From NCBI GenBank assembly GCA_023101725.1, contig JALJCO010013377.1:1-64000 (forward strand): a DNA stretch of 64,000 nt. The letters run 5' to 3'. The notes beneath the pieces were generated by a model. The model was not told the origin of the DNA and did not search any database. It was given only the letters and a program-made list of their open reading frames with translations. Positions 1 to 12,510 of the stretch are shown piece by piece. Source of the stretch: Atherinomorus stipes (taxonomy: Eukaryota > Chordata > Actinopteri > Atheriniformes > Atherinidae). The translations under genes were made by a program, and so were the position numbers. How positions within the stretch are numbered: the stretch's first letter is position 1; each line of letters starts with the position of its first letter.

Positions 1-76
1 ACATGGAAAGGTGTTTTTTTGGAGATAAACCCAAAGACGACAGCTTAACAGTCACTTATCTAACTTTTCAACTCAC

Positions 77-275
77 ATTTCTCCAGCTGGTCGTCCACAA
101 TGACCAGAAAGGCCACAGAGATCATGAAGAGGTTGAAGACAAAGCAGATCTCGCACAGCTGGCCGATGGCCGGCCCGCACAACTCCTTCACCACCGCCTG
201 GTAGGTGCACTGACCACAGATGGAGGAGGAGTAGCCCAGGATGATCAGGCCGCTGATCAGGAAAACCAAGGAGAT
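77..275 (-). CDS. slc38a8: slc38a8 coding exon 2 (partial gene, runs off left edge)
   Basis: This exon continues the SLC38 amino-acid transporter from the exon at 7426-7229. It starts after an acceptor (CAG at 278-276) in phase 0 and ends at 77 before a GTGAGT donor (76-71). It encodes [15 protein letters not shown], then a loop with the short motif CGPAIG, then a second hydrophobic helix ending in DQLEK, i.e. transmembrane segments 2-3 of the 11-helix AAAP fold. The text closely matches human SLC38A8 in the same place. The remaining exons lie to the left of the window. Confidence 0.93.
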
Positions 276-1240
276 CTGAGGTGAAGAAAAACAGACTCAG
301 TAAGCACATGCTCCCTCAACAACACAAGCAGATCACAAATGCTTCCATTAAGCCAAAAATTTTACTAAAAAAAGGAAAAGGCCAGTCAGATGTGTTTAGA
401 TTAGATGATGGTGGCTGGACTGGAGGGTTTTCATCAGAGGATGGTGTTTAATCTCAAACATTCACTCATATTACATTTCACGCATTGATCTCGCACGATG
501 ATGAAAAGCCGAGGATCACTACCAACTTGCGCCTAATTTTTTATCTGACATATTTACTGAGCTGTTTTTCTGGAAACAGCTGGGATTCACACCACTACGC
601 CTGAACTGAACGCTCCTCCTTCACATGCCATGCTGATATTTCAGCTGATCTCAATCCAGCATGAGAAAATAAAAATAACTGTCTGTCTCATTAGCGTGTT
701 TCATTCAAGTTTATCTGAGCTGCTCGCTGCTTTTTTTCTTATTCTTTTAAAACCTGACTTTATATACGTACTACAAAAAATTGGAGCATTTATTTCTATG
801 CTACGCAGACTTTAATAGCAGGTGCCAAATACATGAAGTAAAACTTTGTAAAGTTTCTCAGCAGCAACAATCAAAATGGAACTAAATGCAAGGTTAGTTT
901 TATTTGTAACGTTATTCTATTAACACAGCATTTACACAGGTAGTCCTAAGTTATAAATGATTTGTCTCAGATGTTCTGTGGAGTGGTTAAGATTGTTTTT
1001 AATGACAGGCTAGTAGATTCCTATTGACTCACACTAGCATTAGCATCGGCGACCTCCTGGAACCAGAATAACAGAATGAAATATGTTGGAACTGTCTCCA
1101 CTGGTAAGTAGTATCCTGGCTCACTTGAAAATGAGGCCCTATACCAAAAATCCTGAACTTCCCCTTTGAAAGCACATATCCATCTGGATATTTTCTCTGC
1201 CTCCTTGTGGTTTCAGTCCAGCTTTAACAGTGATGTCTTA

Positions 1241-2078
1241 AGCCTGGGATACACTGTGCGATTTTCGATCATTGCTCGCAGCTCCAACTCAAATTGTGCG
1301 AATCAGTCGCAGAGTTCAAAAGTTCACAGCTTGCGATGTCTGTCCTCATACTGTACAAACCGACGCTCGGATGCGAGCTGACTACTCACACTGTGCGTCC
1401 TCGAAGACACGTTGGGTCTTGAAGAATCCTGACATGCAACGCAATGAATACAGCCAGTAGTAGAAGAAGAAGAAAACGGAGAAGAAGAAGAGAAAAAAGA
1501 AGAAGAAGAAGAAGAAGAAAACGGAGAAGAAGAAGAAGAAAATAACAGCAACAACAACAGCAGCAGCAACATTATGCTATCACTAAAAAAACTGTGCTGC
1601 CTTGGTGATTGGCGCTCTTCTTTGTGAAGAATTCGCCAAAAATAAAAGGCGACGACGTCGCGTGTGGACGAGGAATTGTCTGAGCAGACGTGGGCTGTAC
1701 AGTCTGCCGGTTCTACAACGAGATCTCCATCCAAATGACAAGCCGAGTGGCCATGCTGCCTCTGGTTTACTTCAGTTTTTGTTTTGCGCATGCGAAATGT
1801 GAAAATCTCCGAGGAAAGAGTTCTCAGTCTCGTTGTGGCGCCGCCTCAACATACGATTCACTCACGAGCCACGACCAAAATATCAAACAGGTTTGATTTT
1901 CTTGCGACTCACGATTTCTGATCGTGAGCTCGTCGTGAGGTGCCAATCGCCTCTTGTGACCCCCTAGTATACTGCACGACACACGATTTGGCCAAAAGTC
2001 GGCCCGATCAACAAACTTGTCGCACGACTGGAAAATCGGCTCAAAAACGGCCAAAAATCGCACAGTGTATGCCAGGCT
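1241..2078. mobile_element. PIF/Harbinger-like MITE, 3-bp TTA target duplication
   Basis: The ends are inverted copies of AGCCTGG(G/C)ATACACTGTGCG, extending about 25 bp. TTA lies on both sides (1238-1240 and 2079-2081), as expected for PIF/Harbinger (TWA) insertion. The interior has an AAG/AAC-rich simple repeat (1459-1560) and no transposase. Confidence 0.75.
1459..1560. repeat. AAG/AAC-rich trinucleotide repeat
   Basis: Runs of GAAGAAGAAG with AAC and AGC triplets near the end. The poly-serine reading frame on the minus strand is a product of this repeat and not a gene. Confidence 0.85.
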
Positions 2079-2460
2079 TTACATTGAGATATGTAATCAA
2101 TCACATGGCAGTAATTTAACACATCTAGTCATGGAGACATGATGAAGACGACTTGCTGAGCATCAGAATGAGGAAGAAAGTGGATTAAGTGACTGAACGT
2201 GGCATGGTTGCTGGTCTGGGTAGTAACTAGGATTATCTCTAGGGTTGGGTTAACGAGTGTTTCTAAAGGCTGTTCCATACTCCGCAAGAAGTGGGAACTT
2301 TCTTCTTGTTGTCGGGGCTATGAGAACAACATGACTGAGGACGGCTTGCGGCTTGTTCTCGACCCCTCAGCCAAGCAAAACTTTCTTCTCGGGGAGCTCC
2401 AAGAAGTTTTGCGTGATTGGATTATTTGAGGCGGGCAGGGTTAACGTGGAGAGTTGTCAC

Positions 2461-3532
2461 CAGTGATGGGAATAACAGCGTTAGAAATAAACGGCGTTAC
2501 TAACGGCACTACTTTCTCAGTAACAGGTTAATCTAACTAATTACTGAGTCTATCATTACAACGCCGTTACCGTTACTGGCCTTCACTGACAGCGCGTTAC
2601 TATTGTTATGTGAGATTCATTTTTATTCCTAGTGAACAGAAGTGTCACTTTAGTTGGGACTATATTGTGCTGGTGCTCTCGCGGAGAGGAGGCGGAGTGA
2701 TACAGAGATACCTGGAGACACTCTCCCTATATTCAATAGTAACCTAAGGTCTCCAGGGCTGCAGACACACACCTCTCAACACACTCATGTTTGAGTAAAA
2801 AGGTTGCTGTGAGAACTGCAGACCTATACAGGCTGTACGAAGGTGACGGTGTCACAAACCTGACTCAGATGCAGATGCAGCGCGAGTATGAATCCAGTTT
2901 AAGAAGAAAACAGCATCATAGTTCAAGTAACAAGTTTCCCTGAATTATTTCTTTTATCCATGACCCGAATTCAGTTCATAGTTAATACTGAAGATATATT
3001 ACACTAATTCTGCACACTGGATCTGTCTTCATCCCCGGTCAATGTGCGCAGTCAAACACACACACGTACAATGGGTAAAAATAATAAACTGGAATTATCA
3101 CAAACATCAGTTTCCCTCAAAGATAAAAGACACGAACATGATGAGAAACGTTGATTAGTACATGTTTCTTGTCTGGCCATTATAACCACATGAGCTTGAA
3201 GCTCCACTCCTGAGGAGGAGACAGAGCCTTGACATCCGTCTGACTGTCCATGGTTTTTCTGTTAATTTATTCTGTAAAGTTTCCATTAATTTCATTCATC
3301 AGTCAGATCTAATATTCAGTTTTATATTAATTCAACATAAAGATTAATTAAATAGATTAATTGAGAGTAATTTAAAGTTAGATCAAAAGGAAAGTTAAAA
3401 AGTAACAGAATAATTACTTTTCCAAGTAAATGGTTATTTTTATAAAGCCGTAACTCCGTTACTAACAACATCATATTTTTTGAGAAGTAATTAGTAACTA
3501 ATTACTTGTTTAAAGTAATGTTCCAAACACTG
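2461..3532. mobile_element. hAT element with perfect 8-bp target duplication
   Basis: The element begins CAGTGATGGGAATAAC and ends CCAAACACTG. Identical 8-bp copies of GTTGTCAC flank it at 2453-2460 and 3533-3540. The 8-bp duplication and CAGTG ends are diagnostic of hAT. The 1,072-bp interior shows no intact transposase, so it is non-autonomous. Confidence 0.9.
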
Positions 3533-4027
3533 GTTGTCACTTCCGCATTTCCGCAGATGCGACGTTGAATGGATAGGTTTCATAAACAGCTGATCGAGGT
3601 GGTGAGAAAGTGCGAAAATGTAGAAAACACACACGGCATTTAAATACACCACTACGTGCAAAAGTCCAGGAGTTTATTGCAAATGTGTAATCACTGGATG
3701 AACACCGTCACCTCCCCCACACATGCACCCAGTCGCAGAGCTTCTTGTGGAGCATGGAACAAGCTGAAGTCCTGGTCCTTCAGACCCCCTGCCCTGCATG
3801 TTTAAGATGTTTCCGACTCCAGCACAAACAATTCAAACTGAGCAGCTCCATCAAGATCTTTGCAAGCCTGCTAATGAGCCATTCATTTCAAACAGGTGTG
3901 TCTAAGTCAAAGACTGTATACAATTACAGATACTGTAATATAATATATATAATATAATAAGATACAGATACAGATAATACTAAGTACAGAAACCTCTAAA
4001 ACAGGCAGGGCAGGATGTTCCGAGGAC

Positions 4028-4715
4028 CTGGGGTCTGTTGCACGAAGCAGGTTTAATGAAAACCCTGAGTTGTTTAACCCTGAAATTAGGGAAACTCTGA
4101 GTTTTCCGTAACACAAAGGTAGCTAACTCAACCCAGAGAAAGAGGAGTAACTCTAGCCTGTTTCACGAAGAGGGGTAACTTCAACCCTCAGTCAGTTACC
4201 ATGGTAACATACTCTCTTACCCCTTTCCCACTGGCCCAAAAACCCATTTTAACCCGTGAACAATCGGCTTTTAGTAGCAGTGGGAACAACTCATCGACCC
4301 GCGTCGACCCACGTCAAATGACTCGGCAAGCGACGCGGGTTTAAATCGACTTCAAGCAGCTCTGCTCCGATCGGTATGCAGTGGGAACACCAGACCCGGG
4401 TTGACCCACGAATTTACGTGATGACGTTGAGCGCAACGTGTGTACGTCACAACATCGCGCCAGTTGCGTGTGATATAACAAGCTAAAACAACGCCAGCGT
4501 CATGGCGTCACCAGACACGCAGCGGTAGGATCAGAGGACACGCAGCTAGCCAGCAGGTGATCAAACCCGACTTTTTTTGTCAATGGGAAAGGAGCCTGAT
4601 GTCAATTATGAGCGGGTTTGATGCATGTTTGAAAAACCCGTGTAAACCCGCTAAGTTCAGTGGGAAAACGTCTTGTGAAACTAACCTGGTCGGGAGCAGG
4701 TTAATGTTAACAAAA
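4028..4715. mobile_element. Nested MITE pair
   Basis: An outer fish-type repeat starts near GGGTCTGTTGCACGAAGCAG and ends near CTGGTCGGGAGCAGG. It is interrupted by a second element with inverted ends CCCTTTCCCACTGG (from 4221) and CAGTGGGAAAACG (to about 4672). Boundaries are approximate and no target duplication was verified. Confidence 0.5.
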
Positions 4716-4762
4716 AGTTTTTCAGGAGTTTTGTTTTTAACCACTTGCATCACCCCGCCCCC

Positions 4763-4781
4763 CGCCCCACACACACACATA

Positions 4782-4852
<71 letters not shown>
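4763..4852. repeat. (CA)n microsatellite
   Basis: About 45 CA units, with a few CATA interruptions near the left end. Confidence 0.97.
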
Positions 4853-4854
<2 letters not shown>

Positions 4855-5155
4855 ATGTTTGTTTTTATATCCCCGTGGGGTATATTCATTGACGTAATGC
4901 ATTCCCTAGCCCCTTACCCTAAACCTAACGCCCATAACTGATTGCCTAAACCTAACCCTTGTCCTAACCTTAACCAAAACCTAATTGTAACTTAATCTCC
5001 AAAACCTAATCTTGACCCTCAAAATGGGGTACGTACCCATGGGGACCGGGAAAATGTCCCCATGAGGGCAAGACGTCCCCACAGTGATGGTGAAAATCTG
5101 GAACATGGTCCCCACAATGTTGCAAAAATGCTCCCACACAGACACACACACACAC
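4853..5155. repeat. CCCTAA-rich / GGGGACC-type dispersed repeat
   Basis: The left half has irregular CCTAACC and CCTAAACC runs resembling telomeric sequence. The right half has several GTCCCCA/TGGGGAC motifs. It is bounded by CA repeats at both ends, a combination I know from dispersed fish repeats. Confidence 0.55.
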
Positions 5156-7228
5156 CTTTAAGCAGCAGGAGACCGACTTCTGGAGGTTTTTTTTTTTTTT
5201 TTTTTTCCCCGTAGTGACGGCTGCACTGCTGTTGTTCAAAAATCTGTTTACTGATTATTAGTCAGCAATAATAGAGCAGCAGCAGACATGCAAGTTACTG
5301 TACACCTCCCACGTGCACTAATGCGCATCCAAACCAATACAAATCCTGGGAACTAAGCAGCTGAATGCTTCCTCTCTATTTTATTTTAGCCTGAAAGATA
5401 AAGCAACTGCAATATCCAACTCTGGTCAGTCCACGGGACGGTTTTCCACTGAACCTCATTTCATCTGAAACACGCTCAGATCCTGAGAAGCTGCTGGTAT
5501 TTCTGATTTATTCATGTTTTTTTTTCTCTCTACATCGTAGAAAGAACACAGGAGCTGTTTTCATGCAACACTGCTCAAAAATCACCGCCGACTTGGCTTG
5601 TGTGTAGATTCATCGTAACACCATAAATGATGAAAAACTAAGTGTCCTCTTCCTGAGGAAGGCTCCTGCTGAGCTTAATGACCTGAAAGTATCAAAGTGG
5701 CAGCCTTGATAAGAGCAGGGACTCATGTAAATGACAGCAGACCCGAGGGGAGGGGAGTCTGAGACGCCACTTCAGGCCTTTGCCCCCCTTTTATTGCCTA
5801 AGTTGATTGTGAAGTGACATTTCCCACCTTATTACAGCAGATTATTCTAATCCATATAATTAAGGACACAATAGAAGTTATGATCGAGTACTTGAGGTGG
5901 AATATTTTTGAACACGCGTTGTTGGTTTCACTACTTCACAGCTCTCGGGGAGTGTGTTCTGGTTTTTGGTGATTCTCATGGTTGCCTTCCTTTTATCCTC
6001 CCTCCATTCAACTGCCCTTAAATTTGTGTTTTCCAGTGAGGTCAAAGATTATTAATCGTTATTAAACCTCTCTGTGGTTCTCTTTAGCAACTCAGTCCTG
6101 TTGCTGATGTGTTGCAAATTACCCCAACAAGCAATGATGTTATCCACAACTCTTTTTTTTCCCCCCCCCGAGAACTCAACATTTTACCTCGGATGTGTTG
6201 TTTCCCTGTCCAAAGTTTATTTCTTATTTCTAACCCCCCACCCCTCAAAAGAAACATAGCTACAAGCCACATTTTATAGGTTGTGTTTGCTAGAGTCTCC
6301 ATTAAATACAGGGTTTAGATGTTTCACAAGCAGGCAGAAAGCTGACAGTCCAGCTGATCTAAAGGCAAACAATAGAGAGGATGACATTTAAAGCATCCCT
6401 TGGCGTCATTTTTGACAGATGAGAGGCAAAAAATTAATTCATTTATTTATGTATTTGTTCCTCTCATGAAAGTGGACAACATAATCTTTACATAAATGCA
6501 CTCTACATTTTCAAATCAACACCTCCACGATTGGAAAGGAGCGCCAAAAAGAAAACAATTCTTGTATTTGCCTGCCCCCTATTTAACCAAATAAAATTTA
6601 AAAATAAAGAAGATGGTCAGACATCACATAGCTATAGTTCTAGTTTCAGTATAGCTATAGCTTCAATAGCCTACACTATCAACACTTTGATTATAATAAC
6701 AACACCAAAGAAATAACCCATACAAGTAAAATATGAGAGAACGGGGTATGAAATGGGTGGTCTGCATCTTTACTCTCTGATTCATCCACAAAGACAAAGA
6801 GGGGAATGAGAGAAAAGTGGCAGCTAAAGAAAACGTTTTTGTAACTGTCTCAAAATTTAACAAAAATGAGCAGCAGAATATGAAATAGACGGAAAATGGC
6901 TCAAACGGTCAGATTCAAGAGGCTGAAGTCAACAAAATATTCCAATACGTTGATATCTGAAGTGATGTGGTCCCAGTTACAGACACACTGGGAAGAAGTC
7001 AGACTGATAAGCAGAAAGTGGAGTCCAACACGGACTCTCCTGTCAGGTGGAACGGATCTCAATCACTTTAATTGATCTCTGAGGACCAAAAGTCCGAGGA
7101 GAGAAGAGGCAGCTTCTCTGACCTTATCAAGAAATAGAAAAAAAAAAAAAAAAAAAAAATTCTAAACGAAATCTATGTTTGCAGAGAAGCTCCCTCTTTC
7201 CACAATCTTAAAATAAGTGCGTACTCAC

Positions 7229-7426
7229 CAGCTCCACGGTGACCGCGTTGCGGACGCCCCCGGCTCTCTCGAAGGCCCAGGGAAAGTTAAGGAGTCCGGC
7301 GCCCAGAGCGGATTTCAGCATGATGAAAATGGCCCCCATGGAGCCCAGCCGGGGCCCGACGTCCAGCGGCGGCTTGGCCGAGGCTGAAGCCAGCAGACTG
7401 ATGCTCTCTCTGGCCAACTCCTCCAT
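7229..7426 (-). CDS. slc38a8: slc38a8 coding exon 1 (start of the transporter)
   Basis: This is the first coding exon of a sodium-coupled neutral amino-acid transporter of the SLC38/AAAP family, a plasma-membrane protein; in humans SLC38A8 is expressed in retina and loss causes foveal hypoplasia. The start chosen is the ATG at 7426, beginning [12 protein letters not shown]. It is the first in-frame ATG and has A at -3 and G at +4. The frame is open upstream only from a GTG at 7471. After a short polar N-terminus comes [20 protein letters not shown], the hallmark first transmembrane helix of SLC38A8, then PWAFERAGG. The exon is 66 codons long, phase 0, and ends at a GTGAGT donor (7228). It lies in a GC-rich stretch. 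Teleosts can have two slc38a8 copies; which one this is cannot be told from the window. Confidence 0.93.
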
Positions 7427-8199
7427 GCTGCTACCGGCGGGAGAACCACGCAGCGTGTGCCTGAGCGGCACTGTGAGGGCCGGCGGGGCGGCCGCGCGCT
7501 GAGCAAGGTGAGCCGGCTGGGCTGGGGGGGGGGGACGTTTGATTAAAGGCTGCCGCTGCTGCTTTCAGGTGCCGTCAGATAAGTTAACATCACATTTGTA
7601 CCCTATTACTTGTCATTTGCACCTCCGTCATTAGCTCGAGGAGGAATTATGTTAAAAAGATAAGAAAAGAGGGGAAAGGGGAGAAAGAGGAAAAACGGAA
7701 AAAGAAAAAAGATAAGAGGAAAATAAATAAGAAAAAAAATAGAAGAAAAGAAGGAAAGAAATAGAAAATGCCCAGATCAGATTCAATACTCAGATTCATT
7801 TTATCAATATAATACTGACCAGCAGCAATTTGGGTCGTCAATAACTGTTTTTGAGGTGAATTTGTTAGAAGAAAAAAAAAAAAGAATATATCTAGGGATT
7901 TGATGTTTTTTCAGAAGACTTAAAAACAGCTTGAAGGAAAAATTATGCAGATTAAGACTTTTGAAAAAAGTAGGATACTTAATTCAATGGTATTACAAAA
8001 ATATAAACTTCATACCACAGTCAGATGTACTTCACCTCTCAAAAGTGGTACAAGGTCCTCCAGTTAATACAACAGTCATGTCCATAAAGACAAAAATGAA
8101 GAGAAAATGTTGATCATATGAAATGCAAACTGGGCACAGAACTAATCCTTGTGGGACACCTTTTGCCATGGTAAAATTCTTAAAAGAACTTTTTTTTAA

Positions 8200-8858
8200 A
8201 GGGACTTGAGGCAGGAATTTGAAAAAAAACAAACATGAATGTCCCTTTTTTCATACTAATGGGTGATGAAGCGCTAAATACCAAAAATAACGTTTCCACC
8301 CACGTTTCTCTCCGTTGCCTTGAACAGGCTGTGTGTTGCAAAATGCGCTGCAATTCGGTGTCCGAAGTTCCCGCGCTGCCCTGCGGACGTGAAGTCAAAT
8401 GACGCTACATCCGCAGTTTTGATGCAGGAAAAAGACGGTCGCGTTAAATTAAAACACTGTAAGCGATAGTTATGGATTCTTCTGCCATCAGAATACGATC
8501 TAGATCAACGGAAAGACCACTAAAAAGTGTAACTACGAAGAAAAAGCTTAGTAAACAACATTATAGCTTTCCAGCTCTGCCATGCGGACGTGACATCAAA
8601 TGACGCTACATCCGCTGTTTTGATATAGGTAGAAGCCGGTCGCGGTAAATTCAAACACTGTAAGCGATAGTTATGGATTATTCTGCCGCCAGCAAACGAT
8701 CCATATCAACTGACAGACACTAAAAAGTGTAACTACGGAGAAAAAGGTGAGTAAACAACATTATAGCTTCAGTTTGTGCACGCTCCTGTGACGGCTTGGC
8801 TCGTGGCTGCAGTCGCGACAGTCGCGAGTTTCGTTTCTTAATCTTGCCTCAAGTCCCT
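8200..8858. mobile_element. TTAA-flanked MITE, family A copy 1
   Basis: The inverted ends are AGGGACTTGAGGCAGGA and TCTTGCCTCAAGTCCCT, with TTAA on both sides (8196-8199, 8859-8862). TTAA duplications are typical of piggyBac-type insertion, although the ends do not show the usual CCC start. This copy has an internal tandem duplication of about 195 bp (roughly 8383-8577 and 8578-8770). No transposase is present. Confidence 0.8.
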
Positions 8859-9359
8859 TTAAATGATCTTTTTCAAACATCATTAATACATTTGAAAGGG
8901 ACAAATGTTCCAGTAGTCCTCTGTAGTTCATTGAACATTGATGGCATTCCTTCGTGCTAATGAAAAATCAAAGGCAATGCTGTCTTTAGTTGTCCCACAT
9001 ATTTGGACATATTCCAAAGATGGCCATAAGTACGCATGGTGTCAATACCATGTTTAATACCACAGAAAGATGTTTAAAAATAGTTGTCCTGTTGAGTTTA
9101 AAGTAGGAGCAGGACCAGAATAGTCAGTCCTAGAGGATTTACATATAGAAAACAAATGGCGCAATTGAGTTTAAAATACCATCAGAGCAGCAACTATTAA
9201 AGCATAATATCCAGCTATTAAAGACAGAAAAAAATCAGCTGTCAGTGAAATAAGTTAAAATTGACAAAAGTAATAATAAAAATTCTATGAAAATCATGAC
9301 ACTGATTTAGAATTGTTGTTCAACAGAAATATTAAAAACAAACACACAAAAAATAAGAC

Positions 9360-9712
9360 AAGTAAACAAGCATGATGGGGCTTTGTAGCTAAACTTTTGT
9401 TGAGCTACACTTTGAGGCAATCGCTGTGTTTTCTGTAATGTTCAAAAACATTTCTGCACCGCTTTACAGGTATTTTGGTCCACTGTTCATGGGAAAGGTG
9501 CTCTAATGTGTCTAAGACAGTTTTGTTTGCTTGATTTTTAAAAATTATTATTTTGAACCACAATTCATAAGAAAAAAATGATCTCACTAACTTGTAATTT
9601 TGTAAATTTTAATTTTTATTGATTATTACTTTCTTTAGTTTCTTGTCATTTGAATTACTATTGTCAATTTAGCCTTTTCTTTAATTGGAAGGAAATGAAT
9701 AATTTTTAGGAC
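9360..9712 (-). mobile_element. Tc1/mariner-like MITE fragment
   Basis: The segment is inverted and homologous to 35369-35868: both share the AACAGTGGACCAAAATACCTG-type stretch and the GACAACTG terminal motif. The right end here is GGACAACTG; the left end was not located. Confidence 0.5.
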
Positions 9713-9749
9713 AACTGTGTGTGTGCGTATGTGTGTGTGTATGTATGTA

Positions 9750-9812
<63 letters not shown>

Positions 9813-9862
9813 ACGTATATAGCCTATATATACATACATACACACTGTACATATAGAATCAT
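9713..9862. repeat. TG/TA microsatellite
   Basis: A (TG)n tract with GTAT interruptions, followed by about 20 uninterrupted TA units, then imperfect TATA/CATA sequence. Confidence 0.95.
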
Positions 9863-10343
9863 ATATAATATTGTCACTTTATTTCTCTTTATTTCTCTTG
9901 TGAAATGAGTTTCTGACTTTTAATTTCATGGATAGAGATGAAAAAACGACACAAATCAATTTCCTGTGGTTCAGTGTCGGGGTAACAGATTGCAGCCTGC
10001 AGGTTAAAGGCAGCTCTCTGAGGGAAAAGAACAGAGGCAGACTGAAACAGGACATAATTTGTTGATTTGCATGCATAACCCCATTCAAAGGGAGACGGAG
10101 GGAAAGGAAATTAATTTCTCAAATTCTCTTTGAGTATGAGCAAGGCCACAATAAATTGGTTTACTGGTGTTTGTGTACCTCTTTTATGTCCCATGCTTGT
10201 ACATATACTGTATATACAAAACTCACACAGATGCAATAACATATGAATAATGTGGCAAATTTTATTGAGCCATAAAATTGTCTGCAGTGATGTTGGTATT
10301 TTAAATGAGTGTTGATCAAAAGTTTTCTCCTTTTCTGGACGCT

Positions 10344-10566
10344 GAAAAAAGAGAAAAGGAAAAAAAGGGGAAGAGGAAGGGGAGAGAGAAAAAAAAAAAA
10401 AAGAGGGGAAAGAAAAAGGAGAGAGAAAGGAGAGGGGGGAGGGAAAAAGGAGGGAGGGGGGGGAAGAGGGAGGAGGGGGGGGGGGAGGGGGGGGGGGGAA
10501 AGAAAGGAAGGAGGAGGAAAAGAAGGAAAAAAGGGGAGGGGGAAAAAAGGGAGAAGGGAAAAAAAG
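10344..10566 (+). repeat. 223-nt uninterrupted purine tract
   Basis: Every base on the plus strand is A or G, including G runs up to 12. The complementary strand is pure pyrimidine. Long open frames on both strands here are compositional artefacts. Confidence 0.97.
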
Positions 10567-10874
10567 CTGTCTTTGCTCAGCTTTTCCGGCTTGTACAGGA
10601 TCATTATTTAACACAATTTTTATCTTTTCTCTTGGCTCAAAGTAACCCATCAGACACCTGGGTTTAAATTAAAGTTCACATAATATTATATGAAAAAACA
10701 AGGTTATAAAATTAGGACATAATAAAAGAAAATAATAATAATCTGATTTCCAAATGAGTCTCAAAATAAGATAAAAACATCTCCAGATGTATAACAACAC
10801 AACATATTACTTTAGGTTTCTATCAAACAAAACTATCCAAGAAAGAAAGAAAAAAAAATAAAATTTCCCCCGTC

Positions 10875-11360
10875 ATGATCCAGCAGCTTGGAAAAGCATC
10901 TTTAGCAAGAGTTGCAGGAAGAGTTTTCAGCCTCTCAGGTGGGTGTGGAGTTTTGCTTCACTCTGCAACGTTGCTTCAGTTTAAGGTTTGCAGCCCTGGT
11001 TTCTGCAGCTCTCCAACGGTCCCACCGCAGCATGTCAATCATTTTAAAGTCTGGAGATCGAAAGAGAAAACGATCGAGGTGTTGCAATGACCCAGTTGTA
11101 GATCTGCTGCTGTGTTTGGGATCATCGTCCTGCTGCATTAACCAGCTCAGTAAAGCTTCAGCAGTCGGACAGATGACCATACAAAACTTTGGTATCCAGA
11201 TGAGTTCATGGACTGCTGTGTCTGCTAAACCAGCCTGAATCATCATCCTCCACCTCCGTGCTTGACAGTTGATACTGTGTGAGGTGTTTGTGCTGACGTG
11301 CTGTGCTTGGTTTTTCGTGCAGTCTGATCAAACCTTCTTCTTTGCGCCGTCTGTCCAAAT
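10875..11360 (-). mobile_element. Possible degenerate DDE-transposon fragment
   Basis: A minus-strand frame (11246-10935) contains MQQDDDPKHSS, resembling the Tc1-type QDNDPKHT block around the second catalytic Asp. The rest of the frame does not read as a known transposase. It may be an old Tc1-like copy or an unrelated repeat. Confidence 0.35.
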
Positions 11361-12069
11361 GACATCAATGTACCAGAAGCCTTGTGGTGTGTTCAGATGC
11401 GGTTACAGCCGTTCTGATCCCACTTTTCACTTCCAATACTGATACCATACAACAGGTCAAGAATCAGCCAACGCCCAATAAAGATTCTTAGCTGTGTTTT
11501 GTGCTTAAGATTATGCACATTGATCTGATATTTGATATTATTTTTGGTTAATGTTGGGCATGTCCACTTTGTGGAACCTTACCTCTACAAACCCTGGTTT
11601 AACAGGTTTATGAAATAAGTTCATAACAGTAAGTATGAGGAAAACGCTGATCCATTTATGATTTAACAATGCGTATTATGAATCTAAAACATAATAATAT
11701 GTAAAATAATTACAAAGAAATTAAGACCCAGTTAAGAAGGAGTGCTTGAAAGACAAGCTGGACTGGATTTCCAGAATCTGCAAATTTTGACGCATCTGAT
11801 CCGATGTGAAGCAGGTTTTTTTAACCAATATTGGCCTGATATCCAATACTGGTTTTGAATTGGGACAGCCCTAGATACGGTTTTGCAAACCTGAGCTGTG
11901 CTGCAGTGCACTTTTAAAGAGATGCTTCCTCCTGCAGCCTTTCCAAACAAGCCATACTGTAGCTATCATGAATTTTTAAATGTAACATGCTGACTGAGGC
12001 CTGGAGTCTGAGATGTACAGCACAGACTAAAACCCCCAGCGTAAAATTTGAGTTGGTTAATCATATTGA

Positions 12070-12510
12070 AGGGACTAGAGGCAGGAATTGTGAAAGAAAA
12101 CACATGCATGTCCAGTTTTTTAATGCTAATTGGTAATGAAGCGTAAAAAACCAAAAAGAACGAGCCCACCCACGTATCTCTCCGTTGCCTTAAACAGGCT
12201 GTGTGCCGTATAATGTGCTGTGATTCAAATTTCCAGTCCTGCGGATGTGACGTCAACTGACACTGCATCCGCGTCCCCGACAGTTTTGATACAGGAAGAA
12301 GACGGTTGCCGTGGATTCAAACTCGGGAAGGGATAGTTATTGATTCTTCTGCCGTCAGCAAACGATCCAGATCAACTGAAAGACACTAAAAAGTGTCACT
12401 ACGAAGAAAAAGACTTTATCAGTGTAGTAGACAACGTTATAGCATCTGTTTGTGCGCGCTCCCCTGCTGGCTTGGCTGGTGGCTGCAGTTACCCACAGTG
12501 CCAGTTGCGC
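12070..12510. mobile_element. TTAA-type MITE, family A copy 2 (right end lost)
   Basis: Starts AGGGACTAGAGGCAGGAAT after TTGA, a mutated TTAA. It follows copies 1, 3 and 4 up to about 12510, where the shared sequence stops, so the right terminus is missing. Confidence 0.7.

Larger units (their letters stand above)
276..7228 (-). other. slc38a8: slc38a8 intron 1 (about 7 kb), repeat-rich
   Basis: The intron has a GTGAGT donor at 7228 and a CAG acceptor at 276. It holds a TTA-flanked MITE (1241-2078), a hAT (2461-3532), a nested MITE pair (about 4028-4700), a CA microsatellite with a CCTAA-rich repeat (4763-5155) and a poly-A run near 7137-7160. I recognise nothing in 300-1240 or 5200-7130. 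Confidence 0.85.

Noticed and set aside
1324..1791. 155-codon minus-strand frame with a poly-Ser core
   Set aside because: The Ser run is the AAG/AAC repeat read backwards inside a MITE; no homology recognised.
4557..4892. 111-codon frame over the CA repeat
   Set aside because: His/Thr run from the microsatellite fused to MITE sequence.
7430..7471. Upstream extension of slc38a8 from 7471
   Set aside because: The codon there is GTG; the first in-frame ATG at 7426 has a good context and fits the family N-terminus.
10111..10667. Open frames rich in Lys/Glu/Gly or Pro/Phe/Ser
   Set aside because: Caused by the pure purine/pyrimidine tract.
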